From NCBI GenBank assembly GCA_029252505.1, contig JAQXBH010000081.1, forward strand, positions 1 through 33,848: DNA of 33,848 nt, in the 5' to 3' direction. The translations under genes and the position numbers were made by a program. This document shows positions 17,437 through 27,193 of this stretch, piece by piece (the first letter of the stretch is position 1; each line of letters opens with the position of its first letter). The DNA comes from Opitutales bacterium (GTDB lineage Bacteria; Verrucomicrobiota; Verrucomicrobiia; Opitutales; Seribacteraceae). The notes beneath the pieces are model-generated. The model saw only the letters and a list, made by a program, of their open reading frames with translations. It was not told where the DNA came from and searched no databases.

Positions 17437-18144
17437 GTGAGTAAACCTGATCCTGATGCGGTACGTGAAACTTTTACCCGCGTTGCTGATCGATATGATA
17501 TTGCGAATCATCTACTTTCTGGTGGTGTTGATTTTTATTGGCGCAAAAAATTAGTTAATCTGGCAAAGCGAGAACCTTGTTCGAGAATCCTGGATTTGGC
17601 AACGGGAAGTGGGGATGTTGCCTTTGCATTAGAGGATGGTCTTCCATCAACTCCTGAAATTATCGGACTCGATTTTTGCGAACCTATGCTTAAACAAGCT
17701 CGAAACAAACGAAGCCGTCTTGGATTAGATTCCCAAAAGTATCAGTTTATGGAAGGAGATTGCTTGGATCTTCCATTTGAAGATTCAAGCTTTGATTTGG
17801 TTACTATTTCTTTTGGCCTTCGAAATTTGGCAGATCGTAAAAAAGGCTTAACCGAGATTTATCGAGTACTGAGACCGAATGGTCGCTTGATTGTACTCGA
17901 ATTTACTCAACCTTATTGGTGGTTTCGGCCCTTTTATTATTTTTACCTCCGTTTGCTTTTACCCTGGTTTGCTCGACTAGTTACCGGAGATAGGGACGCT
18001 TATCTTTATTTAGGCACCAGTATTTCAAATTTTCCAAACCGTGTCGAATTGGGAGGGGAACTTGAAGATGTTGGCTTCGGAAGTCTGGAGATAGAAGCAC
18101 TTACATTCTCAATTGTTGCATTGCACCTAGGGACAAAGATTTAA
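17437..18144 (+). CDS. ubiE: Demethylmenaquinone/ubiquinone C-methyltransferase
   Basis: 235 residues, family-typical length; in a menaquinone-using bacterium the gene is also called menG. It adds the C-methyl group of menaquinone (or ubiquinone) from S-adenosylmethionine. Visible motifs: VRETFTRVADRYDIANHLLSGGVDFYWRKKLV, SAM loop ILDLATGSGDVAF, LDFCEPMLKQAR, GDCLDLPFEDSSFDLVTISFGLRN and YRVLRPNGRLIVLEF. The C-terminal YLGTSISNFPN matches the family Y-L-x-x-S-I-x-x-F-P block. The start is GTG at 17437, three bases after the ClpX-like stop, with AAGGA at 17422-17426 as a possible ribosome-binding site. Confidence 0.95.
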   Translation: MSKPDPDAVRETFTRVADRYDIANHLLSGGVDFYWRKKLVNLAKREPCSRILDLATGSGDVAFALEDGLPSTPEIIGLDFCEPMLKQARNKRSRLGLDSQKYQFMEGDCLDLPFEDSSFDLVTISFGLRNLADRKKGLTEIYRVLRPNGRLIVLEFTQPYWWFRPFYYFYLRLLLPWFARLVTGDRDAYLYLGTSISNFPNRVELGGELEDVGFGSLEIEALTFSIVALHLGTKI

Positions 18145-18151
18145 TCCCTTA

Positions 18152-20497
18152 CTATTCTTTCAGTAATATTCTGATTTTTTCTGTGTTGGTTTCGGGTTGT
18201 TGGCAGGTTTGATTTTCGCAAATGTAAACGGCAGCTTTTCCACTCACTAATCGGTGGTTTGAGACAAAAGGTGCCAATTTTAAAATTTCGGGATTTGTAA
18301 GTTGGGCTGGACGAAAGAGTAGAACTTTAGCGGGCAGGAAGTGTTGATTAATCTCCCTAATTAACTCTTTTGTATCATTCATATCTGGTTCACCTACGAT
18401 TACGATTTCTTTTGCAGGAGCCAAAGCGAAGTCAAGAGCATGAAGTAATACTTCAGCACCTTGTGGGTTTTTTTCTATAAAACCAGAAAATGCAGAAAAT
18501 AAATTTTCTGCCGAGGTGAGGTAACTCTTATTACCTGTAATCTTATTGATGCGAAGAAGGTTGAGTGCCATGACCGAATTACCCGAAGGAATTGCACCAT
18601 CATAGATTTCCTTCGCCCTGATTAAAAGTGTTTCTCCATCATCCGCGGTTAGAAAAAAACCGCCGTTTTCTTGATCTTCAAAATGGATAATTGTGAGGTC
18701 CACCAATTCAATCGCTGCTTTCAAGTATTGAATATCAAAACTTGCTTCGTACAAATCAAGTAATCCTTGGCTAAAAAAAGCATAGTCTTCCAAATGAGCA
18801 GGAAGACCCGCTTTTCCTCGGCGCCACCTTTTTAGCAGGCGCCCGTTGGGCAGCCTTAACTTAGAAAGACAAAAGTCGGCCGCATTTTGAGCGATTTTTA
18901 AATATTTCTCTTGATCCAATGCTTTGGCAGCTTGGGCAAAAGTTGAAATCATCAATCCATTCCAATCGGTCAGTACTTTATCATCTTTCTGCGGGTGGGT
19001 TCGTTTTTTTCTAGCGTCAAAGAGAGTTGCTTTTAGCGAGTCTATTCTAGTTCGAAATGCTTGTGGCGATTGATTTTTTTCTTGAGCGATTTCATCAAGT
19101 GATCGTGGTAAATGAGGAATATTCGCACCGGTTTTTTGATGGGTGGCTTCATCAAGAAAATTTCCTTCTTTTTCAAATTGATAAGTTTCGTTAAAAAAGG
19201 TGCCATCTTTATTGCCTAGAACCTCTATTACTTCCGAGGCAGTCCATAGATAAAACTTTCCTTCTTCTCCCTCACTGTCAGCATCTTCTGCAGAATAAAA
19301 CCCACCTTCAGTAGAGGTCATATCTCGGATTACATAACTAAGGATTTCTTCTGTAATCCGTGCGAAATAGTCAGATTTTGTAATTTGAAAGCATTCCAAA
19401 TTTGCTTGGGCAAATAGGGCCTGGTCGTAGAGCATCTTTTCGAAATGGGGAGCGAGCCATTTTTCATCCACTGAGTATCGGTGTATTCCCATGCCGACTT
19501 GATCATACACTCCGCCCTGATGAATTTTATTAAGGCTGTGCACTACCATTTCCAAGGCTTTTTTCTTTCCCGTTCTCTTGTGATAACGAAGAAGAAAGCT
19601 TAGAGTATGTGCAGTTGGGAATTTAGGTTTATGTCCAAAACCTCCGTGTTGTGAGTCATAATCTTTTAGCAATGCCTGAAAACAAGCGTCAAGGTGAGTT
19701 CCATTTAAGTCACCACCAGCTCGATTCGCCTGCATTTCATTGAGGCTTTGCATGATTGCATTGCCGACTTCTGTCACTTTGCTCCTTTCTTTTTTCCAAA
19801 TATTGGCAAAATGTGGAATCAATTGAGTCATAGAAGATTTTGGGAAATATGTTCCGGCAAAGAAAGGCACTTTTTCGGGTGACATAATTACTGTCATTGG
19901 CCAACCGCCCCGACCGGTCATCATCTGAGTGACAGACATATAGACATTGTCCACATCTGGCCTTTCTTCCCGATCTACTTTAATGCAGATATAGTCTTGA
20001 TTCATTAATTCCGCGACTTCTTCATCTTCAAAAGATTCATGCTCCATCACATGACACCAATGGCATGTAGTGTAGCCGATCGACAGAAATACCGGCTTAT
20101 TTTCCTCTAATGCTTTTGAAAATGCTTCTTCCCCCCAAGGGTACCAGTCGATTGGGTTGCGTGCATGCTGGAGAAGGTAAGGACTGTTTTCAAATACCAA
20201 ACGATTAAATTCCACTCCACCATCATTTGGTAGTTTAGCAATTTCTGCGGGTCCGGGTGGGGGTAGTCGTGAGGAATACTTATTTTCTTTATCCGAATGT
20301 GTCGCTTCCTCATTTGGTTTCATGCCAATAGGGGAGGGCAATTCATTAGACACAGAATTTTTTTCTCCACATCCAAATAGAAAAGCTACGAAAGTCAGAA
20401 ACGAAAAAAAACGAAAAAATGCAATTGTTTGAAGTAAGGAATAAACCGAAATAGGTTTTTGTTGAAATTCCTTGCCCCGACAAGTGCTTCGAATCAC
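18152..20497 (-). CDS. DUF255 / thioredoxin-domain lipoprotein (YyaL/SPATA20 family)
   Basis: 781 residues. The N-terminus has a hydrophobic stretch ending [11 protein letters not shown], where Cys43 would be the lipidated residue, so the protein should be attached to a membrane, unlike many cytoplasmic members. After a Pro-rich linker the thioredoxin-like domain starts near residue 97 ([20 protein letters not shown]) and holds the active-site pair in [12 protein letters not shown] (Cys145, Cys148). GGWPMTVIM and FFAGTYFP follow. The rest is an alpha/alpha-barrel of six-hairpin-glycosidase type. No enzymatic activity is established for the family. The start is GTG at 20497, overlapping the kinase stop as GTGA. 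It converges with ubiE, eight bases away. Confidence 0.9.
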   Translation of the reverse strand: MIRSTCRGKEFQQKPISVYSLLQTIAFFRFFSFLTFVAFLFGCGEKNSVSNELPSPIGMKPNEEATHSDKENKYSSRLPPPGPAEIAKLPNDGGVEFNRLVFENSPYLLQHARNPIDWYPWGEEAFSKALEENKPVFLSIGYTTCHWCHVMEHESFEDEEVAELMNQDYICIKVDREERPDVDNVYMSVTQMMTGRGGWPMTVIMSPEKVPFFAGTYFPKSSMTQLIPHFANIWKKERSKVTEVGNAIMQSLNEMQANRAGGDLNGTHLDACFQALLKDYDSQHGGFGHKPKFPTAHTLSFLLRYHKRTGKKKALEMVVHSLNKIHQGGVYDQVGMGIHRYSVDEKWLAPHFEKMLYDQALFAQANLECFQITKSDYFARITEEILSYVIRDMTSTEGGFYSAEDADSEGEEGKFYLWTASEVIEVLGNKDGTFFNETYQFEKEGNFLDEATHQKTGANIPHLPRSLDEIAQEKNQSPQAFRTRIDSLKATLFDARKKRTHPQKDDKVLTDWNGLMISTFAQAAKALDQEKYLKIAQNAADFCLSKLRLPNGRLLKRWRRGKAGLPAHLEDYAFFSQGLLDLYEASFDIQYLKAAIELVDLTIIHFEDQENGGFFLTADDGETLLIRAKEIYDGAIPSGNSVMALNLLRINKITGNKSYLTSAENLFSAFSGFIEKNPQGAEVLLHALDFALAPAKEIVIVGEPDMNDTKELIREINQHFLPAKVLLFRPAQLTNPEILKLAPFVSNHRLVSGKAAVYICENQTCQQPETNTEKIRILLKE

Positions 20498-21435
20498 GAA
20501 ACGGAGATCAGTTTTTGTAGACTATCTGCTCTTTCCTGTATTTCTTTTGCACCGGCTGATTCGAGCCTGTCGCATCCAAATGCTTCTACGGTTAAACTCG
20601 CAGTGGAGGTTGCATAAAGCATTGCCTCTTTAATCGTATTAAAGTCGGAGGCATTTCGTGATGCCATTCGCCCAATTAAGGCACCGGCAAAAGAATCGCC
20701 TGCACCAGTCGGGTCACGTAGTTCAGTAACTGGGTAAGCAGGCAAGGCAAACATGCCATCTTGATGAAACAGAATAGCTCCGTGTTCACCTTTTTTAATA
20801 ATGACTGATTCCGGCCCCATTTCCCTGAGTTTCTTCCCTGCAAGAATGATGTTATTTTCTTCAGTCAATTCTTCCGCCTCAGTATCATTAATTACAAACA
20901 AATTGATTCTTTTAATCAAATCAAGCAGTGCGTTCCTTTCAATTTCAATCCATAAGTCGATTGTGTCTGCGAGTACATATGCTTCAGATTCTAATTGATC
21001 CAGTACATGTGACTGGAGTGCCGGGTGAATATTTCCGAGCAGTACAAAAGGAGTATTTTTGTAAGAATCCGGTAGGTCGGGTCGGAATTTCTCAAATACA
21101 TTTAATTGAATATCAAGTGTGTCCCTACGATTGAAGTTTTCATGGTATTTTCCTTTCCAGAAAAAAGTGGGTCCACTTTCATCTTTTTGCACACCTTCCA
21201 AATCAATTCCACGGGAACGTAGGCGGTCTAAGTATTCATCTCCAAAATCATTACCAATCACTCCTACCATCTGTACATCGGTGTAGTAACTTGCTGCGAA
21301 AGAACAGTAAGATGCTGCACCTCCAAGAATGTGTTCTTTTTCACCGTAGGGAGTTATTACATTATCAAAAGCAACAGAACCCACCACAAGTAATGGCGAA
21401 ACTGAAGAGGAATCAGAATTAATACGATCAGACAT
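20494..21435 (-). CDS. PfkB-family sugar/nucleoside kinase
   Basis: 313 residues from the ATG at 21435; the GTG six bases upstream is a less likely start. Signature 1 region [16 protein letters not shown] binds the sugar, and signature 2 [13 protein letters not shown] (GAGD at about 244-247) carries the catalytic Asp and anion hole. [13 protein letters not shown] is also typical. The family phosphorylates ribose, fructose, adenosine or related compounds; specificity is not readable, though the spacing resembles adenosine-kinase-like members. A TTGAGC-16-TATCGT promoter lies just upstream (21443-21470), which would give an almost leaderless mRNA. The downstream DUF255 gene overlaps by four bases, so the two are translationally linked. 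Confidence 0.88.
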   Translation of the reverse strand: MSDRINSDSSSVSPLLVVGSVAFDNVITPYGEKEHILGGAASYCSFAASYYTDVQMVGVIGNDFGDEYLDRLRSRGIDLEGVQKDESGPTFFWKGKYHENFNRRDTLDIQLNVFEKFRPDLPDSYKNTPFVLLGNIHPALQSHVLDQLESEAYVLADTIDLWIEIERNALLDLIKRINLFVINDTEAEELTEENNIILAGKKLREMGPESVIIKKGEHGAILFHQDGMFALPAYPVTELRDPTGAGDSFAGALIGRMASRNASDFNTIKEAMLYATSTASLTVEAFGCDRLESAGAKEIQERADSLQKLISVS

Positions 21436-21442
21436 AATCACT

Positions 21443-21470
21443 ACGATATCGAGTTTTCATAGAAGCTCAA
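21443..21470 (-). promoter_or_regulatory. Candidate promoter of the pfkB-type kinase operon
   Basis: On the minus strand TTGAGC (21465-21470), 16-base spacer, TATCGT (21443-21448). The -10 ends seven bases before the ATG at 21435, so transcription would start within a few bases of the start codon. Confidence 0.35.
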
Positions 21471-21510
21471 GAGAACAAGGGTAAAGTTTGCTTACTTTTG
21501 TCGATTTACT

Positions 21511-21526
21511 CAATCAATCAATCAAT
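21511..21526. repeat. (CAAT)4 tetranucleotide repeat
   Basis: Four perfect CAAT copies in the 200-base spacer upstream of the kinase gene. It is too short to be clearly variable, and it is not inside a gene or between promoter hexamers that I can identify. Confidence 0.6.
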
Positions 21527-21640
21527 ACCTCTCCGCTTTGTAGCAAATTACGAATGGGCTAATTGTCGACTCAGCAGATCGAACCCGCAGTAAACTATTA
21601 TGGACTATGGTTAATTTAAAAACCTGATTTCAAAATCCCC

Positions 21641-22357
21641 TTAAATCTTACCCCATATTTTTCTCATGAGGGCAAAAGTTGTGGGATCATGTTCTTCCAG
21701 TTCGGCCCTGACGAAAGGATAAAAATCATTAACTCCGAGATACGATTCGGACATCTCTGCAAAAAATTCCTTATGATTTGTTCGTGCATAATGGCTTGTT
21801 TTTCCTCCTCGGAAAAGTAGAACTTTATCATATAAACCTTTTTCTTCTGCTAGTTGATAAGAATTGATAATTTCCTGGTGATCAAAGCTGAGGATTTGAT
21901 CATGATAGGAATGAGCGAGTTCGTGTAAAACTACATAGGGGTGTTTTGCCCACTGATCCCTGCTTACAAGTTGACGGGCACGCGGAATATGAACCCTTTT
22001 TTCTAGTGTTGGATCATGCTTGTTTGTCAGTAACCATCTTTTGCTGGGATGGTATTGCATATTGGTTAATTTATGGTTCAGGTCTACTCGGATGTATAAT
22101 GTACGTAACACATCGACCTTTTCTTGATCTAATATGTAGGTAATCCGTTGAAGATGATTCGCCAGTGCTTTTTTTAAGTTATTAAATAATATCCGATTCT
22201 CGCCTTTTTGGAAAACAGGATTCCATTCAACAGGCCAACCCTCGACTTTTTCAAGAAATGGAACGGGGAAATTTTCTTGTGTTGAAGACCTTTCCTTTGC
22301 GATTGAAAAAGAAACCAAAGTTAAAAAAGTAAATAGGTGCGAAGCGAAGTATTTCAT
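21641..22357 (-). CDS. Secreted zinc metallopeptidase resembling the anthrax lethal factor (ATLF-like) domain
   Basis: 238 residues with a signal peptide (MKYFASHLFTFLTLVSFSIA). The zinc motif HELAH is at residues 145-149 in YVVLHELAHSYHDQ, and a glutamate zinc ligand is expected in TNHKEFFAEMSESYLGVNDFYPF (Glu201), which marks a gluzincin with the arrangement seen in ATLF-like domains of Planctomycetes and other environmental bacteria. The rest (LKKALANHLQRITYILDQEKVDVLRTLYIRV) fits the N-terminal part of that domain. The protein should work in the periplasm or outside the cell; its substrate is unknown. It follows the DUF6941-like gene after two bases, at the end of a minus-strand run, and no toxin partner is seen. 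Confidence 0.75.
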   Translation of the reverse strand: MKYFASHLFTFLTLVSFSIAKERSSTQENFPVPFLEKVEGWPVEWNPVFQKGENRILFNNLKKALANHLQRITYILDQEKVDVLRTLYIRVDLNHKLTNMQYHPSKRWLLTNKHDPTLEKRVHIPRARQLVSRDQWAKHPYVVLHELAHSYHDQILSFDHQEIINSYQLAEEKGLYDKVLLFRGGKTSHYARTNHKEFFAEMSESYLGVNDFYPFVRAELEEHDPTTFALMRKIWGKI

Positions 22358-22359
22358 GT

Positions 22360-22755
22360 TTAGGAAACTTGAGTGATTGGAAATGTGCTGGCCAAAACGA
22401 CCTGGTCATCAATTTCAATAAGGATTGAGTAATTTCCCGGTTTTTCAAATTTTAAACGCTGAATATCATTAATTAAATTAATTCTGTGCTGGGGACCGGG
22501 GGATTCAAATTCGCGGTCAATAATAGTCCTTGGCTCATCTTCCGCCATTGGGATGCCAATCGAAATTTTGAGCATATGCTTTCCTTTGGTTAAATCAGAA
22601 AAAGAAAGAAACCAAATCATCCGGGGGTGAACTACTGGAAATTCTTTGGCTCTTAAATTTGAGAAAATCCCGAGAAGGGTATTTTTTCCTGTAGCTGGAT
22701 CAACATAAACTGAGTCGCAGGTTATCCAAGCTAGGACTTGTGGTTTTGTAGACAT
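22360..22755 (-). CDS. Small conserved protein resembling DUF6941
   Basis: 131 residues without signal peptide or membrane segment. The pattern AWITCDSVYVDPATGKNTLLGIFSNLRAKEFPVVHPRM near the start (CD-x-V-x-x-D-x-x-TGK-x-x-L-x-GIF) and the C-terminal GNYSILIEIDDQVVLASTFPITQ suggest a small beta-sandwich of the DUF6941 type, for which no function is established. It sits between the M3 peptidase (23 bases) and the secreted metallopeptidase (two bases) and is probably co-transcribed with them. The family assignment is from memory of the pattern and should be treated as moderate. Confidence 0.6.
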   Translation of the reverse strand: MSTKPQVLAWITCDSVYVDPATGKNTLLGIFSNLRAKEFPVVHPRMIWFLSFSDLTKGKHMLKISIGIPMAEDEPRTIIDREFESPGPQHRINLINDIQRLKFEKPGNYSILIEIDDQVVLASTFPITQVS

Positions 22756-22778
22756 AAAGGTTGAGTTAAGTATGCAGA

Positions 22779-24884
22779 TTATGAAAGACCGCTTCTTTGC
22801 AGGAGAGCTTCTATCTTTGGATCCCGTTCCATAAAATTTCGATATAATTGATCGGGAGGAAGAGAATTTCCTTTGCTTAAAATGTGCTGTCTAAATCGAT
22901 GTCCAGTTTCTGGATTCATTACTCCCTCTTCTTGAAAGCGGGTAAAGGCATCCGCATCAAGTACCTCGGCCCACTTGTATGAATAATATGCAGCTGCATA
23001 CCCAACAGGACTACTAAATAGATGGCTAAATCGGTGGGTGATCGTACGGGCAGGGGATTTTCTTTTTGGAAAATACTCTCTCAGCTCTGATTGGATTGCC
23101 TGTTCTAAATCCTCAAAGTCTTGCAAGGCAAGAGTGCGGTGTAAAAACAAATCCAACTTAGAAAATGCGAGTTGTCTCATCATCGAATTTCCTGCCATAA
23201 AATTTCGAGCCCGTAGCATCTTCTGAAATAAATCTTCCGGAATGATTTCTCCTGTTTCATGGTGTTTTGCAAATAGGTCTAGGCTGATCCGTTCCCAGCA
23301 CCAATTTTCCATAATTTGGGAAGGCAGTTCCACAAAATCCCATGCCACATTGACTCCGTTTAAACTGCGGTGAGGTACTTCTCCGCATAAATGATGAAGG
23401 AGGTGACCAAATTCGTGAAATACTGTTTCGACTTCGTAATGAGTCAGCAGTGCCGGTTTGCCCGCGGAGGGTGCAGTAAGATTTCCACAAATTAAACCAA
23501 GGTGGGGTGGGCGGCTTCCGTCTTTGTTTGGCTCTGCAGTTTTTAAGTAGTTCATCCAGGCACCACCACGCTTGGAGGAGCGGGGATGCCAGTCCGCGTA
23601 GAATGAACCAAGCAGGCACTTGCTGTTGTGATCAAACAAATCGTAAAACCTTACTTCATTGTGCCATACTTCTACGGGTGGGTTTTCCTTTTCTCCATTG
23701 CGAAAGGTTTCTCCTGCAAATTGGGTGGATCGTTCGACAATCTTCAGACCAAATATTGTAGTCACCAAGTTGAACATGCCGCTTAGTACTGACTGAATCG
23801 GAAAGTAGGGCCGTAGATCTTCATCATCAAAACTATACCGTTCCTTCTTTAATTTCTCTGCCCAGTAACCGACTTCCCATGGTTGAAGCAGGTCTACAGT
23901 CTGGCCTGTTTTCCCTGCTTTAAATTCCTCCAATTCACGGTTTTCTTTTGTGAAAAAGGGCAGAGTCTTTTCTTTTAGATCAGAGATGAAATCATCCGCA
24001 CACTTGCCATTTTTTGCCATCCTTCTACTCAACACGGAATCCGCAAAGTCATGTTTGCCTACCAGTTCTGCTTTTTCTTGTCGAAGCGCTAAGATTTCCT
24101 TGATCAATAGAGAGTTGTTATAGGGCTCTTCTGTACCGAGTCGGTCGCTTGCAGACCAAATTTTTTGCCGGAGTTCTTCTTCGTCAAGATACTGTAATAC
24201 GGGAAGCATCGATGGTGCATGCAGAGTGAATATCCATGCGTCTTTTCCCTCTTTATCACCCAGTTTTTTGATCGCAGCCTGCTTCGCCGCATCCAAGGCA
24301 GAGGAAGGAAGTCCCTTGAGTTTATCCTCCTCTTTTACCACCATCTGCCAAGCGTTGGTTGCATCCAATACATTTTCGGAAAACTTTTGAGTAATCTTAG
24401 CGAGTTCACTCGAAAGTTCTTCGAGGCGCCTTCTTTTTTCCATAGGAAGATTAGCCCCGGCCTCCTGGAAATCTTGAATGGTTTCATCCAGTAGTCTCTG
24501 GTCTATGGAATTTAAGTCATTTGCTTGTTCGCTTTCGGCAAATGTTTTAACTGCATCCCATAATTTACCATCCAGAAAGATTTTCGCACCAAATTCGCTG
24601 ACGGCAGGCAAGATATCATTATGTGCATTTCTTAATTCTTCTGAATTACAAACTGAGTCAAGATGAGCAACCAACCCCCAAGCTTCATCCAATTGAACGG
24701 TAGCTTGTTCCAAAGACTTAATCGTGTTGGAAAAAGTTACATTTTGGGGATCTAATTCACGGATGGACTGCAAGTTCTTTTCGGATTGCTCTAGGGCAAC
24801 AGTGATATCGTTTCGAACGCATTCAGGTTGGAGAGTAGACCAGGATGGGTGCTGTGTATTTTCGAGAAATGGATGATTTTTCAT
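22779..24884 (-). CDS. M3-family oligopeptidase (oligopeptidase A/PrlC type)
   Basis: 701 residues from the ATG at 24884. A TTG start 45 bases upstream would add a non-conserved tail that runs almost into the TerC gene. The thimet-oligopeptidase zinc site is VFHEFGHLLHHL (HEFGH at 490-494). Upstream, LGSFYADWHPRSSKRGGAWMNYL and later PSQIMENWCWERISL are family blocks. It has no signal peptide and should degrade short peptides in the cytoplasm, for example after signal-peptide cleavage or ATP-dependent proteolysis. It sits between terC and the DUF6941-like gene. No Shine-Dalgarno sequence precedes the ATG. Confidence 0.93.
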   Translation of the reverse strand: MKNHPFLENTQHPSWSTLQPECVRNDITVALEQSEKNLQSIRELDPQNVTFSNTIKSLEQATVQLDEAWGLVAHLDSVCNSEELRNAHNDILPAVSEFGAKIFLDGKLWDAVKTFAESEQANDLNSIDQRLLDETIQDFQEAGANLPMEKRRRLEELSSELAKITQKFSENVLDATNAWQMVVKEEDKLKGLPSSALDAAKQAAIKKLGDKEGKDAWIFTLHAPSMLPVLQYLDEEELRQKIWSASDRLGTEEPYNNSLLIKEILALRQEKAELVGKHDFADSVLSRRMAKNGKCADDFISDLKEKTLPFFTKENRELEEFKAGKTGQTVDLLQPWEVGYWAEKLKKERYSFDDEDLRPYFPIQSVLSGMFNLVTTIFGLKIVERSTQFAGETFRNGEKENPPVEVWHNEVRFYDLFDHNSKCLLGSFYADWHPRSSKRGGAWMNYLKTAEPNKDGSRPPHLGLICGNLTAPSAGKPALLTHYEVETVFHEFGHLLHHLCGEVPHRSLNGVNVAWDFVELPSQIMENWCWERISLDLFAKHHETGEIIPEDLFQKMLRARNFMAGNSMMRQLAFSKLDLFLHRTLALQDFEDLEQAIQSELREYFPKRKSPARTITHRFSHLFSSPVGYAAAYYSYKWAEVLDADAFTRFQEEGVMNPETGHRFRQHILSKGNSLPPDQLYRNFMERDPKIEALLQRSGLS

Positions 24885-24935
24885 GGTATAAATCGATTCA
24901 AAATTGAGGATTGGTTTTGTTATTCCCAAATTTGA

Positions 24936-25658
24936 TTAAGAAATTTTATTTTTGATTTGATCCAAGTTTTTTTTGTGACGCATTTGTAAAAGTTCTATTG
25001 CTAAGGCAAATCCCATGGGTACATAAATCATTGATTTTTCAATCTCTTTGCCGAGCCCTTCCATAAAAATAGTTATACCGATAACAATCAGAAAAGAGAG
25101 AGCTAAAATTTTTAATGCCACATTTTTCATGATGAAGTCTCCAATTGGCTTGGCAAAAAACAGGATTACAATAAAAGAGGAAAGAACTGCAGTAATAATA
25201 ATCCATTGATTATTAGTAAGTCCGACTGCCGTAATTACCGAGTCGAGCGAGAATACAATATCGAGAATTACAATTTGAAAAATGATTCCACCCAAACTCG
25301 CTTTTGCTTTATTTTTAGTTTCATGATGCTCCAACTCGACGGTGGTATGGATTTCCTTTACCGCTTTCCATATTAAAAATAACCCACCTGCAATAAGGGC
25401 GATGTCTCGCCACGAATAAGCAAACCAAGCAGGACCACTTGGCCACGCAGGATTGGTCAACTGTACCAGCTGTAGCCCGCCTAAAACCATGATTACTCGA
25501 GCCACCATGGCGAGAACCAGTCCAAAGTTTCGAGTTGAATTTCTTTTGTTTTCAGGCAAACGGGAAACCAAAATCGCAATAACCAAAACATTATCGACTC
25601 CAAGAATTAACTCCAAGCCAACCAATAATACAAATAAGCCAATTAAATCACCTTCCAT
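24936..25658 (-). CDS. TerC/YkoY-family integral membrane protein
   Basis: 240 residues from the second ATG (25658), which has AAGGA eight bases upstream; the first ATG (25667) overlaps that site. Seven or more hydrophobic helices are seen. Family hallmarks are the first helix GLELILGVDNVLVIAILVSRLP and, in the second repeat, ILDIVFSLDSVITAVGLT, whose paired acidic residues (VDN and LDS) probably bind a metal. Relatives (TerC, Alx, YkoY, MeeF/MeeY) export manganese or help metalate exoenzymes. The adjacent metallopeptidase genes are consistent with a metalation role, but that is only context. This is one of the few genes here with a convincing ribosome-binding site. Confidence 0.9.
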   Translation of the reverse strand: MEGDLIGLFVLLVGLELILGVDNVLVIAILVSRLPENKRNSTRNFGLVLAMVARVIMVLGGLQLVQLTNPAWPSGPAWFAYSWRDIALIAGGLFLIWKAVKEIHTTVELEHHETKNKAKASLGGIIFQIVILDIVFSLDSVITAVGLTNNQWIIITAVLSSFIVILFFAKPIGDFIMKNVALKILALSFLIVIGITIFMEGLGKEIEKSMIYVPMGFALAIELLQMRHKKNLDQIKNKIS

Positions 25659-25666
25659 ACCCCCCA

Positions 25667-25671
25667 TCCTT
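25667..25671 (-). promoter_or_regulatory. Ribosome-binding site deciding the terC-like start
   Basis: AAGGA on the minus strand, eight bases before the ATG at 25658 and overlapping the alternative ATG at 25667. It favours the downstream start. Confidence 0.55.
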
Positions 25672-25722
25672 TCATGGTTTATAATTTTGAAAAGAAAAAA
25701 GATTCAAGAATCGACATTGTTT

Positions 25723-25727
25723 AGGAG
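25723..25727 (+). promoter_or_regulatory. Ribosome-binding site favouring a TTG start
   Basis: AGGAG, six bases before TTG at 25734. The in-frame ATG at 25752 is 24 bases away and has nothing comparable, so the TTG is the likelier start of the enolase-superfamily gene. Confidence 0.55.
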
Positions 25728-25733
25728 TTTGGA

Positions 25734-27119
25734 TTGATTTCTAGTCATCTGATGAACCCATTTGATATTCAAATTACAGGGGCAAGCTTAACTTTTCTAC
25801 AAGTAGCCACACGAGTTCCTTTAAAATTCGGATCTGAGGTACTGACCTCGGTCACTTGTGCAAGAGTATCTGTAAGTGTCGAGAGAAGAGATGGACATTC
25901 GGGAGAGGGTTGGGGGGAAACCCCACTGAGTGTGCAATGGGTTTGGCCATCTGCCACTTCTTATGAAGAACGACATTTAGCCTTAAAGGAATTTTCGGAA
26001 CTATTGCTCAATAAATATAAATCACATTCTGGTTTCGGACATGCATTGGAGCTCGGATATTCGTTCGTTTTTGAGCTATTGCCGACTTTCCTCAAAGAGT
26101 ATAACGAATCTGAAAGAAATGGAATGGAGCCATTGCCATGGCTTGGAGCCTTGGTTTGTGCCTCTGCATTTGACCTCGCTTTACATGATGCATATGGCAT
26201 GACAAATGACTTGCCGACTTATCAGTCTTATGATTTCCCCTACCTCAATCTGGATTTAAGTCATTTTATTGAATCGAATTGTGTGAATACGATCTCGTTT
26301 GAGAAGAAGACTCCTTCTGAATTTTTAGTCCTCGATCCGGATAATCAAATTCCTGTTTGGCATTTAGTGGGAGGATTAGACCCTTTGTCAGCAAGAGAAT
26401 GTACGGGGAGCGAACCGCGGGACGGTTACCCCATACATTTGGAAGAATGGATTGAACGGGATGGATTAAATTGCCTGAAAATTAAGCTTCGGGGCAATGA
26501 TTCGCATTGGGATTATTCACGACTGGTTGCAATTGGAAAAATTGCGAACGAAATGAATGTCGACTACCTGACAACCGATTTTAATTGTACTGTAACGGAC
26601 CCCAGTTATGTGAATCAAATTCTCGATCAATTAAAAGTAAAAGAATCAAAGACCTGGGATAAAATTATTTATGTGGAGCAACCCTTTCCTTATGATTTAG
26701 AAAAGTACGGAATAAAAGTTCATTCTTTATCGGAAAGAAAACCTCTTTTTATGGATGAAAGTGCCCATGATTGGAAGCATGTCAGGTTAGGCTTGGAATT
26801 GGGATGGACAGGAGTCGCTCTTAAGACATGCAAGACACAAACGGGAGCTTTGCTTTCCCTGTGCTGGGCAAAAGCCCATGGCATGGATTTGATGGTTCAG
26901 GATTTAACTAATCCAATGCTTGCTCAAATTCCACATGTATTACTTGGTGCACATGCTGGGACTATCATGGGAGTGGAGAGTAATGGAATGCAGTTTTACC
27001 CGGAGGCTTCCCTAAAAGAGGCATTAATTCATCCTGGTATTTATGAACGAAGAAATGGCATGCTTGATCTATCAACACTAAAAGGTCCTGGCTTTGGCTA
27101 CCAAATGGAGTTGGGCTAG
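25734..27119 (+). CDS. Enolase-superfamily enzyme (mandelate racemase / muconate lactonizing type)
   Basis: 461 residues if TTG at 25734 is used (AGGAG six bases before it), 455 from the ATG at 25752. The capping domain covers about residues 10-190. The barrel has the expected catalytic and metal-ligand set: Lys249-x-Lys251 in LNCLKIKLRG, Asp282 in LTTDFNC, Glu315 in YVEQPFP, Asp341-Glu342 in LFMDESAHDW, and Lys364/Lys367 in VALKTCKTQTG, plus MVQDLTNPMLA near the end. The superfamily abstracts a proton next to a carboxylate (racemases, sugar-acid dehydratases, cycloisomerases, dipeptide epimerases). The long capping domain and insert around 165-235 do not match a subgroup I can name. It is divergent from terC. 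Confidence 0.85.
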   Translation: MISSHLMNPFDIQITGASLTFLQVATRVPLKFGSEVLTSVTCARVSVSVERRDGHSGEGWGETPLSVQWVWPSATSYEERHLALKEFSELLLNKYKSHSGFGHALELGYSFVFELLPTFLKEYNESERNGMEPLPWLGALVCASAFDLALHDAYGMTNDLPTYQSYDFPYLNLDLSHFIESNCVNTISFEKKTPSEFLVLDPDNQIPVWHLVGGLDPLSARECTGSEPRDGYPIHLEEWIERDGLNCLKIKLRGNDSHWDYSRLVAIGKIANEMNVDYLTTDFNCTVTDPSYVNQILDQLKVKESKTWDKIIYVEQPFPYDLEKYGIKVHSLSERKPLFMDESAHDWKHVRLGLELGWTGVALKTCKTQTGALLSLCWAKAHGMDLMVQDLTNPMLAQIPHVLLGAHAGTIMGVESNGMQFYPEASLKEALIHPGIYERRNGMLDLSTLKGPGFGYQMELG

Positions 27120-27181
27120 CTTGGGATTATTTTTTATAAAATAGTACCAAATTTATAATTTAAATTAAGTCCACTTGGCTT

Positions 27182-27187
27182 TATAAT
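27182..27187 (+). promoter_or_regulatory. Consensus -10 hexamer at leaderless position
   Basis: TATAAT at exactly -12 to -7 from the ATG at 27194. The -35 position (TTTAAA, 27159-27164) is weak. Transcription would begin at or next to the start codon. Confidence 0.45.
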
Positions 27188-27193
27188 TTAGTA

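Noticed and set aside
18145-18175. Hairpin TTACT...AGTAA between ubiE and the DUF255 gene as a terminator
   Set aside because: Only five base pairs with an eight-base loop and mostly A-T pairs; too weak to list as a feature.
21550-21600. GGGTTCGATC on the minus strand, like a tRNA T-loop
   Set aside because: The flanking bases do not pair as a T-stem, and no anticodon or acceptor stem can be built around it.
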